10,201 nucleotides of DNA, taken from Opitutaceae bacterium (GTDB lineage Bacteria > Verrucomicrobiota > Verrucomicrobiia > Opitutales > Opitutaceae). The translations under genes were made by a program, and so were the position numbers. The notes below the pieces were generated by a model. That model searched no databases. It was not told where the DNA came from and saw only the letters and a list, made by a program, of their open reading frames with translations. Location: contig JAHFTG010000063.1 in the NCBI GenBank assembly GCA_023269455.1, positions 1 through 10,201 of the forward strand, in the 5' to 3' direction. This document shows positions 1 to 5,907 of this stretch, piece after piece; within the stretch, counting starts at the first letter, position 1, and each line of letters starts with the position of its first letter.

Positions 1-1
1 C

Positions 2-328
2 ATGTTCAGCCTGCAGGGAGAGCAGGTGCTGGCGCGTCCGCTGGACGTGCTGCACATCGCGGTGCCGCTGACGGTTTATTTCGCGATCATGTTCACGGCG
101 ACGTTTTGGATGAGCGTGAAGGCGGGGGCGGATTACGCGAAGGCGGCGACGCTCGGGTTCACGGCGGCGGGCAACAACTTCGAGTTGGCCATCGCGGTGG
201 CGGTGGGCGTGTTCGGGCTGACGTCGGGCGCGGCGTTTGCGGCGGTCGTCGGGCCGCTGGTCGAAGTGCCTGCGTTGATCGCGCTGGTGAGCGTGGCGCT
301 GCGGTGGAAGCGACGGCTGGCGGCGTGA
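2..328 (+). CDS. acr3: ACR3-family arsenite efflux permease, C-terminal part
   Basis: Only the last ~108 codons are in the window; the gene begins upstream, so the first Met here is probably internal. The fragment is very hydrophobic, with about three membrane segments. It carries the family signature TAAGNNFELAIAVAVGVFG at fragment residues 55-73, followed by VVGPLVEVP. These are hallmarks of ACR3 permeases, which expel arsenite across the inner membrane using the proton-motive force, usually after ArsC reduces arsenate. It ends with a basic tail (RWKRRLAA), expected on the cytoplasmic side. No arsR or arsC is visible; they could lie upstream. The next gene starts 46 bp downstream on the same strand but has no obvious link to arsenic. 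The family call is firm; the substrate is inferred from the family. Confidence 0.88.
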   Translation: MFSLQGEQVLARPLDVLHIAVPLTVYFAIMFTATFWMSVKAGADYAKAATLGFTAAGNNFELAIAVAVGVFGLTSGAAFAAVVGPLVEVPALIALVSVALRWKRRLAA

Positions 329-374
329 GCTTTCCGGTTGCGCGACGGGGCGAAGGCCGGTGGGCTGGCGGTCT

Positions 375-971
375 ATGCAGCTTGATATTCCCGCCGGCGA
401 ATTCGCCGGATACATCTTCGATCTCGACGGCACGCTCATCGACACGATGCCGTTGCATTACAAGGCGTGGGATGCGGCCATGCGCGTGCATGGGCTGGCG
501 GAGGTGTTGAATGAAGACCTGTTTTACTCGCTGGGCGGCGTGCCGACGGTGCGTGTGGCGGAGGTGATCGGCGCGCATTACGGGTTGACGCTCGATCCGC
601 TTGCGGTGGAGCACACGAAGGAGACGTTGTTTTTGACGATGCTCGACGCAGTGGGGCATATCGCCCCGGTGGTGGCGTTTGCGAGGCGGGTGGCGGCGAC
701 ACATCCGGTGGCAATTGCGACAGGCGGGATGCCCGAGATCGCGTTGCCCGCTCTGAAGGCGACGGGATTGGACGGGCTTTTTAAGATCGTGGTGACGCCG
801 CGCGATGTGGCGCCGGGTCGGGGCAAGCCGGCGCCGGATATGTTTTTGGAGGCGGCTAGGCGCATGGGCGTGCCGCCGTCGCAGTGTCTCGTCTTCGAGG
901 ATGCGGAGCCGGGCATTCAGGCGGCGCTGGCGGCGGGGATGCAGGTGGTGCGGGTGCCGAGCCGGCGTTGA
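375..971 (+). CDS. HAD-superfamily hydrolase, beta-phosphoglucomutase/YqaB-like
   Basis: A 198-residue HAD subfamily IA protein with all four catalytic motifs. Motif I is FDLDGTLIDT (nucleophile Asp16, acid/base Asp18). Motif II is the Thr in IATGG (Thr116). Motif III is Lys151 in GRGKPAPD. Motif IV is the acidic pair in CLVFEDAEPGI (Glu175/Asp176). A helical cap at about residues 25-95, with MPLHYKAWDAAM and a following LGG, resembles beta-phosphoglucomutases and the small sugar-phosphate phosphatase YqaB. It probably removes or moves phosphate on a small sugar phosphate in the cytoplasm; the substrate cannot be read from sequence. The ATG at 375 was chosen because it precedes the first conserved strand. 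A GTG at 360 would add five residues. Neither has a clear ribosome-binding site. hisC follows 46 bp downstream on the same strand, possibly co-transcribed. Confidence 0.85.
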   Translation: MQLDIPAGEFAGYIFDLDGTLIDTMPLHYKAWDAAMRVHGLAEVLNEDLFYSLGGVPTVRVAEVIGAHYGLTLDPLAVEHTKETLFLTMLDAVGHIAPVVAFARRVAATHPVAIATGGMPEIALPALKATGLDGLFKIVVTPRDVAPGRGKPAPDMFLEAARRMGVPPSQCLVFEDAEPGIQAALAAGMQVVRVPSRR

Positions 972-1017
972 TAAAAGGCTTTTGCGGGGCGGGCGGATCG
1001 TGTTGGCTGCTTCCTTC

Positions 1018-2112
1018 ATGAAGCTGGAAGCCCTCGTCAATCCCTCCGTCCTCACGCAGCCGGTCTATGAACCGGGCAAGCCCATCGAGGATGTGGCGCG
1101 CGAACTCGGTCTGGACCCTGCGACGATCATCAAGCTCGCCTCCAACGAAAATCCGTTCGGCCCTTCGCCGCGTGCGAAGGCGGCGGCGATCCGGGCGCTC
1201 GATCAGGGCGAGCTGTATCCGGACGGTGGGTGCGTGCGGCTGCGGGCACGTCTGGCCCAGACGCACGGACTCGACGCCAACCAATTCGTAGTGGGCAACG
1301 GCTCCAACGAATTGATCGAGCTGCTTGGGCATGTTTTTCTGCGGCCGGGAGACGAGGTCGTCATGGGGAATCCGGCGTTCGCGGTTTATAAACTGGTCAC
1401 ACTGCTTTTCGGGGCAAAACCGGTCGAGGTGCCGCTGGTCGATCATAAACACGATCTCGCGGCGCTGGCGGCGGCGGTGACGCGCCGCACGAAACTCATC
1501 TTTGTGCCGAGTCCGAATAATCCCACGGGCACGGCCAACACCGAGGCCGAGCTGCTGGCGTTCGTGCGCGGGCTGCCCGAGCATGTCGTGTTCGTGTTTG
1601 ACGAGGCGTATGCGGAATTCTTGGACAATCCGCCGGACCTGCGTCCGCTTATCCGCGAGGGGCGCAAGGTGGTGTGTCTGCGGACGTTTTCCAAGATCTA
1701 CGGCTTGGCGTCGCTGCGTGTGGGTTATGGTTATGCGTCGCCCGAGCTGGCTTCGTTGCTGAATCGGGTCAGGCAGCCGTTCAATGTAAACGCGCTCGGC
1801 CAGGCGGCGGCGCTGGCGGCGTTGGACGACGGTGAATTTGTTGAAAAATGCCGGCGTGAAAACCGCGCGGGATTGACGCAACTGGAGTCGGGTTTGCAGG
1901 CGCTGGGACTGGAAACTGTTCCGAGCGTGGCGAATTTCCTGCTGGTGAAGGTTGGCGACGGCGCGCGGGTGTTTGCGGACCTCCAAAAACAGGGGGTGAT
2001 TGTGCGTCCGATGCGTCCCTACGGAATGCCCGAGTGGCTGCGTTTCACGGTAGGCACTCCTACCCAGAATGAGCGATTGCTCGCTACGCTGACCGGGGTG
2101 TTGCGTCGCTGA
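1018..2112 (+). CDS. hisC: histidinol-phosphate aminotransferase
   Basis: A 364-residue fold-type I PLP aminotransferase of HisC length. It converts imidazole-acetol phosphate plus glutamate to histidinol phosphate in histidine synthesis, in the cytoplasm. Visible features in order: N-terminal LASNENPFGPSP (40-51), VGNGSNELI (92-100), SPNNPTGT with Asn168, DEAYAEF with Asp195 and Tyr198 near the cofactor, TFSKIYGLASLRVGY with Schiff-base Lys226 and phosphate-binding Arg234, and the substrate-carboxylate Arg342 in LRFTVGT. The ATG at 1018 is preferred because the open frame upstream is arginine-rich and overlaps the HAD gene. A GTG at 1000 would add six residues. No Shine-Dalgarno is evident. 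No other his genes are in view, so it is a scattered his gene. It could also accept aromatic substrates, as some HisC proteins do. Its TGA abuts the stop of the convergent TPR gene. Confidence 0.93.
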   Translation: MKLEALVNPSVLTQPVYEPGKPIEDVARELGLDPATIIKLASNENPFGPSPRAKAAAIRALDQGELYPDGGCVRLRARLAQTHGLDANQFVVGNGSNELIELLGHVFLRPGDEVVMGNPAFAVYKLVTLLFGAKPVEVPLVDHKHDLAALAAAVTRRTKLIFVPSPNNPTGTANTEAELLAFVRGLPEHVVFVFDEAYAEFLDNPPDLRPLIREGRKVVCLRTFSKIYGLASLRVGYGYASPELASLLNRVRQPFNVNALGQAAALAALDDGEFVEKCRRENRAGLTQLESGLQALGLETVPSVANFLLVKVGDGARVFADLQKQGVIVRPMRPYGMPEWLRFTVGTPTQNERLLATLTGVLRR

Positions 2113-3774
2113 TCAAGAGTTCGTCACGCTGATGCCGATGGCGGCACGCAGATCCTGAAGCAGCGCGATGCGGCCCGGGGAGAAGAGGAACAGGTCACTG
2201 CCCAGTTTGTTATAGGCGGTGGCGAGGACGTCTTTCGCAGGTTTGCGCATGTTGAGGAGTTTGCGGACGCTGTCGGCCAGCGTGTCGGTATTGTTCAACT
2301 GGAGGTCGAGTTTTACGAGGCTGGTGAGGGCCGCTTGATTGAGCGGATCGGCGGCGACGGCTTTAACCAAAACCTGCCGCGCCTGAGCCTGCGCGCCGAC
2401 GTCCGCGAGGCGTTTTGAGACGGCGATCAAGTTATCCGTGCGCACGCTGCTTTGCGTGAGAAAGTTATTCAGGAAAAGCTGGGCGGATTCGGCGTCGCCC
2501 AGTCCGTAATGGGCGATGGCTTGGAGGCCGTTGAACACCGCGTAATAGCGCCGGCCCCAGTCGGGATTATCCTTAAGGAGCTGGCGGACGAGTTCGAGTG
2601 CGGCTTGGTATTTTTTGGCGACGATGTTGGCTTCAACCATCATGAGGGCGGCGCCTTCCCAGTTGAGTTTGTTGACGTTGGCATGGTCATAAACACGTCG
2701 GGCTAGCGCAGGGTTTCCGGTGTTGGCGGCGAAATCCGCGAGCGCGAGCAGGGCGTTGGCGTTGTGAGAGAAGTCACTGAAAATCTCCTCTACGTTCACG
2801 TTGACCGCGGCGGCGTCGCCCTCTTTTTGCAGGGCGTAGAGGAGGTCGATGCGGGCGCGTGCGTCGGTGGGATTGGCGATGGAGCGCAGGAAACTCTCGC
2901 GGCGCGCCTCGTCATCCTGGCCGGCTTCGTGAAGGTAGCTTACGTTTTGGGTGTAGATTTCCTCGTCTTTGGGGAACTCGGAGGTGAGCTGGCCTAATTG
3001 GGCTAAGGCCAGATCCTTGAGTCCGCGTTCCCAGGCGATGCGCGCCGCAAGCAGGCGGCCGTCCCGCGTGGTTTCGAGGTTGAACGTGCGCATGTAGTCT
3101 TCCGCCTGATCGTAATTGCCGCGGAAAAAACTGGCCGAAGCCGCCGCGAGCGCGACGAGCTGGTTGCGCGGCGTCGGGGTCGTATCATGGGCGAGGAGAT
3201 CCTTGCAGAGGGAGAGTGTTCGCTCGTCTTCCTGGCGTTGCAGCAGGAAAGAAAATAACAGCTTGAGGTAATCTTGGTCGTCACGGTGGTAGGGCAGGCC
3301 CTCGAGCAAGGTTTGCTGGGCCAGATCGGAGCGTTTCCACGCGCCGTAAAACTGGGCCAGCAGTAGGCGGCCTTCCTTGTTGGCCGGAGATTTGGCGACG
3401 CCGACGCGCAGATTGGAGAATGCCTCGCGGTATTTTTCGGTCTTGAGCTGATCTTGAGCGGTCCTGATGAGAAAATTACCTTTTGTAATCTGATAAGCCT
3501 GCAAGCGGACCATCAGCAGATCCGTGAAGCGCACGTCGGTGATCCCGCGTTGGTATTTGACGAAAACATAGGCGGCGGAAGCGAGGCTGAGCCATCCCAA
3601 GCTCAGCACGATGACCAAAGAAATAGCCAAGCGGGCCCAGTTGACATGCACCTGCCAGCCTTGGCTGGTTCGCCGCAATGACAGCGGATAAAAACGTTTG
3701 AGGCCGCTGGATGGGTTGGTCGTGTTGGCGCCGTTTTTTTTGAGGTCGTCAGCTTTGGGCGATGAGAGGGGCAT
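2113..3774 (-). CDS. membrane-anchored TPR-repeat protein of unknown function
   Basis: A 553-residue protein. A short basic N-terminus (residues 1-48, with KR and RR pairs) is followed by one membrane segment at about 49-71 (ISLVIVLSLGWLSLASAAYV) and a long helical region. By the positive-inside rule, the bulk faces the periplasm. From about 105 to the end it is built of TPR-like helix pairs. The clearest are around EKYREAFSNLRVGVAKSP, GNYDQAEDYMRTF, KKYQAALELVRQLLKDNPDW and AQARQVLVKAVAADPLNQAAL. TPR arrays are protein-binding scaffolds, and no catalytic motif is visible. It is divergent from the polysaccharide export genes across a 297-bp region. TPR proteins accompany export clusters such as the PEP-CTERM/EpsH loci, so a role in assembling the export machine is plausible but inferred. 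The start has no Shine-Dalgarno; no other Met precedes the membrane segment. Confidence 0.8.
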   Translation of the reverse strand: MPLSSPKADDLKKNGANTTNPSSGLKRFYPLSLRRTSQGWQVHVNWARLAISLVIVLSLGWLSLASAAYVFVKYQRGITDVRFTDLLMVRLQAYQITKGNFLIRTAQDQLKTEKYREAFSNLRVGVAKSPANKEGRLLLAQFYGAWKRSDLAQQTLLEGLPYHRDDQDYLKLLFSFLLQRQEDERTLSLCKDLLAHDTTPTPRNQLVALAAASASFFRGNYDQAEDYMRTFNLETTRDGRLLAARIAWERGLKDLALAQLGQLTSEFPKDEEIYTQNVSYLHEAGQDDEARRESFLRSIANPTDARARIDLLYALQKEGDAAAVNVNVEEIFSDFSHNANALLALADFAANTGNPALARRVYDHANVNKLNWEGAALMMVEANIVAKKYQAALELVRQLLKDNPDWGRRYYAVFNGLQAIAHYGLGDAESAQLFLNNFLTQSSVRTDNLIAVSKRLADVGAQAQARQVLVKAVAADPLNQAALTSLVKLDLQLNNTDTLADSVRKLLNMRKPAKDVLATAYNKLGSDLFLFSPGRIALLQDLRAAIGISVTNS

Positions 3775-4071
3775 AAGAACGGTGAAAGGGTTTTTTATCG
3801 GAGCTGGATTGCCAAGAAAGCACGGCTACGCGTGGAACTAAAATTAGCCTTGCATCATCGATACTGTTGCATCTTGTTGGCTCGCGATATGTCGTTTTCT
3901 CTGTAAAGCAACTGTTCGCTGACGCTTCTCATACTCCCCATTTTAGCAACTCCGATTTCCCCTGCCGATCAACTTCTCGCGACGCTCTCAAATTAACCAT
4001 TTTTTGTCGAAAAAAGTTCGAGCCCCCCACCCCCATTCATAATAAAAATTTATTATCCGCGTTCTAAAAAC
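3775..4071. promoter_or_regulatory. divergent intergenic region of TPR gene and export operon
   Basis: This 297-bp stretch separates two divergent genes and is much richer in A+T than the flanking genes. It must hold promoters for both directions, but I see no convincing -35/-10 pair for either. On the plus side, CATAAT (4038-4043) and TATTAT (4051-4056) are -10-like and lack good -35 partners. Other signals are a direct repeat of TTGCATC (3850-3856 and 3867-3873, 17 bp start to start), a C-run of six and five C split by one A at 4023-4034, and a perfect inverted repeat listed separately. A 66-codon open frame on the plus strand here has no protein-like features and is not called. Confidence 0.5.
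4039..4056. repeat. perfect AT-only inverted repeat upstream of barrel gene
   Basis: Left arm ATAATAAA (4039-4046), two-base spacer AA, right arm TTTATTAT (4049-4056). The arms are exact reverse complements, 8 of 8. It ends 15 bases before the barrel ATG and follows a C-rich tract. As RNA the two-base spacer could not form a hairpin loop without opening inner pairs, so a DNA operator or promoter element is more likely. The right arm contains TATTAT, a possible -10 box that would give a very short leader. The function is inferred. Confidence 0.4.
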
Positions 4072-5196
4072 ATGAAAAACATCGCCCGTAATCTCATCGT
4101 GCTTGGCTGCATCAGCAGCTCCGCTTTCGCGGCTCCATTTTTGGCCATCGGCGACAACGCCGAACTCTTCGTCACCGGCAGCGCCGGCGTTCGTTACGAC
4201 AGCAATATTCTTCTGGCTCCTGACTCTTTGAAAAAAGATGACGTGATCGCCCAATTCGTTCCTGGTATCGACCTCGAATTCGGCAAGGATTCTCTCATCA
4301 AGGGTTCTTTTACCGCTCAAGAGACTCTGAACAGCTACGACAAGCACAGCGAACTAAACACCCAGCTTGGCGCGGTTGCCTTCAATGCCAAATACGACAA
4401 CACCAAGCTGAAGCTCGGCACGAATGCTTCCTACACCCAGCTTGACCAAAACACCTACGCGGCAAACGGCACGAATCTCCGCCGCGATCAAACCAACGCA
4501 GGTGCGAATGGTGAATACTCGCTGTCCGACAAGACCAGCTTTGGCGCTGGTTTTAACTACTCTGCCATCCATTACTTGAAGAACACTGGTGTGGACGAGT
4601 GGGATTACTCCGTTCCCGTGAATGTTTACTACGGCATCACGCCAAAGGTCGATCTGAGTTCAGGTGTCACTTACACCCGTTCGGATCTCGATAACGGAAC
4701 GAGCTACGATACTTACTACTACAACGTGGGCGCTCGCGGCGAATTCACGCCCAAGCTTTCCGGTAGCTTCAGCATCGGTTACAATGATCGCAATGGCAAC
4801 GGCACTGGTGCGACGGATAACAGCGGCCTCGGTCTTCAATCCGGCCTTGCCTATGCTTACTCCGAAAAGACGAAGTTCACGCTCGATGCCAGCCGCGATT
4901 TCGGCAACGGCGCCTCAGGTGCTTCCCAAGAGCAGACCTCTGTGACTTTGGCTGGCCAGACCGACATTGCTGCTGATTGGCAGGCTAATGCAGGTGTCAC
5001 CTACCGTCTCATTGATTACAAGACGGCTGGTTCGCCTACCGCTGATTACTACGAGGCCACGGTTGGCGCAACTTACGTGATCAACGCGAATCTCAGCGTG
5101 AATGGTTCCTATCTCTTCCGTGCCAATAAGTCTGATATTAGCAACCAAGGCTTCACGGACAACGTCTTGGCGCTGTCGATTTCGGGTCGTTACTGA
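4072..5196 (+). CDS. outer-membrane beta-barrel protein, putative porin-2 (BBP2_2) type
   Basis: A 374-residue exported protein. Residues 1-20 form a signal peptide (basic MKNIARN, hydrophobic LIVLGCISSSA, likely cleavage after AFA). The mature part alternates polar and hydrophobic residues in short strands separated by Asn/Asp/Gly-rich turns. It opens with FVTGSAGVRYDSNILLAPD, the YDSNI pattern typical of barrels linked to exopolysaccharide loci, and ends in LALSISGRY with a C-terminal aromatic residue. About 350 mature residues suit a 14-18 strand barrel. With the short OPX protein encoded next, it probably forms the outer-membrane pore for a polysaccharide. GC content is visibly lower than in neighbours (30/60 in 4381-4440 against 43/60 in hisC at 1201-1260, counted by eye). 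No Shine-Dalgarno precedes the ATG. A terminator-like hairpin 30 bp after the stop could make it the most abundant product of the operon. Confidence 0.8.
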   Translation: MKNIARNLIVLGCISSSAFAAPFLAIGDNAELFVTGSAGVRYDSNILLAPDSLKKDDVIAQFVPGIDLEFGKDSLIKGSFTAQETLNSYDKHSELNTQLGAVAFNAKYDNTKLKLGTNASYTQLDQNTYAANGTNLRRDQTNAGANGEYSLSDKTSFGAGFNYSAIHYLKNTGVDEWDYSVPVNVYYGITPKVDLSSGVTYTRSDLDNGTSYDTYYYNVGARGEFTPKLSGSFSIGYNDRNGNGTGATDNSGLGLQSGLAYAYSEKTKFTLDASRDFGNGASGASQEQTSVTLAGQTDIAADWQANAGVTYRLIDYKTAGSPTADYYEATVGATYVINANLSVNGSYLFRANKSDISNQGFTDNVLALSISGRY

Positions 5197-5225
5197 TCTT
5201 GTCTGACTAGACGGTTCATTTCTTG

Positions 5226-5264
5226 AACGGAAGGAGATCCTATGGTCTTCTTCCGTTTTTTTTT
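5226..5264 (+). terminator. intrinsic terminator/attenuator hairpin over the OPX gene start
   Basis: Bases 5226-5237 pair with 5246-5257. The outer eight pairs are exact (AACGGAAG with CTTCCGTT). Inward follow one G-U and then A-U, G-C and A-U pairs, for 12 pairs in all. The eight-base loop (5238-5245) contains the ATG at 5242. A run of nine T (5256-5264) follows directly. It lies 30 bp after the barrel stop, as expected for a terminator of that gene. The left arm also contains the Shine-Dalgarno of the next gene. It could end most transcripts after the barrel, or switch with ribosome binding. Confidence 0.72.
5231..5236 (+). promoter_or_regulatory. Shine-Dalgarno AAGGAG for the OPX start at 5242
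   Basis: AAGGAG is five bases before the ATG, an ideal site and the only strong one in the window. It is buried in the left arm of the hairpin at 5226-5257. It favours 5242 over the in-frame ATG at 5278, but the match could be a by-product of the terminator stem. Confidence 0.6.
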
Positions 5265-5889
5265 CCTTCGTTTTGCCATGCTGCCCTTGTTTACCCGGTT
5301 TTCCGCAACCTGTTTCTTGATTTTTCCCCTGATGCTTGTTGCTGCTGAAAAGCAGCCCAAGGCGGTGCTGTCGGCGGCACCTCCTTCCGATTTTGTGCTT
5401 CAGCCCTCGGATCTGTTGAGCGTGCAGGTTTTTCAGGAGGAAGATTTGAAGCGCGAAGTGCGCGTTTCCCAGGAGTATTCAATCACGCTTCCTTTGATCG
5501 GAAAAGTGGATGTCAAGGGGAAGTCGGTTCGTCAGGCGGAAAGCCTGATTCGCGATCTCTACGACCGCGATTATCTGGTGAATCCCCAGGTGAATGTGGT
5601 GGTCATCGAATACGCCAAGCGTTCGATGAACGTGATCGGCTCCGTCAACCAACCGGGTGCGGTGTTGTTCCCGCAGGAACAAGGGCTCACTTTGCTCGAC
5701 GCGGTTTCACGCGCCGGTGGTTTCAGCCGCTTGGCGGATCGCAAGCACATCAAGCTCACCCGCACCAATGCCGATGGAAAAGCGGAGACTTTTATCATCA
5801 ATGCGGATGACCTTATCAGCGGAACGTCCAGCAACGCCTGGCTACTTTTGGTGAACGACATTGTTTACGTTCCCGAGCGCATCCTTTAA
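5242..5889 (+). CDS. short OPX polysaccharide export protein (Wza-like)
   Basis: A 215-residue exported protein. The N-terminus is hydrophobic (MVFFRFFFLRF, then LPLFTRFSATCFLIFPLMLVAA). Cleavage is likely near residue 35, and there is no lipobox Cys, so it is not an obvious lipoprotein. Residues ~50-125 match a Poly_export domain (FVLQPSDLLSVQVFQEEDL, YSITLPLIGKVDVKGKSV, NPQVNVVVIEY). Residues ~128-190 are one SLBB domain (NVIGSVNQPGAV, LTLLDAVSRAGGFS). It stops right after VNDIVYVPERIL, so it lacks further SLBB repeats and the C-terminal helix by which Wza (about 380 residues) crosses the outer membrane. It would therefore need a separate pore, plausibly the barrel encoded just upstream. 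The start at 5242 has a strong Shine-Dalgarno. The ATG at 5278 gives a more ordinary signal peptide and skips the Phe codons made by the terminator T-run, so it remains a real alternative. Confidence 0.88.
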   Translation: MVFFRFFFLRFAMLPLFTRFSATCFLIFPLMLVAAEKQPKAVLSAAPPSDFVLQPSDLLSVQVFQEEDLKREVRVSQEYSITLPLIGKVDVKGKSVRQAESLIRDLYDRDYLVNPQVNVVVIEYAKRSMNVIGSVNQPGAVLFPQEQGLTLLDAVSRAGGFSRLADRKHIKLTRTNADGKAETFIINADDLISGTSSNAWLLLVNDIVYVPERIL

Positions 5890-5907
5890 AGCTTAAGACT
5901 TCGTTTC

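Noticed and set aside
805..1017. Upstream extension of hisC to 805
   Set aside because: The extra residues are mostly Arg/Trp/Cys, overlap the HAD gene in another frame, and precede the normal HisC N-terminus.
159..1986. Long Arg/His-rich minus-strand open frames opposite the HAD gene and hisC
   Set aside because: They are shadows of genuine genes with complete catalytic motifs, and their composition is not protein-like.
3850..3873. TTGCATC direct repeat as a CRISPR or iteron
   Set aside because: Only two short copies, no regular array and no replication gene nearby.
3867..4067. A 66-codon open frame in the divergent intergenic region
   Set aside because: No ribosome-binding site and no recognisable composition or motif, and it covers the likely promoter area.
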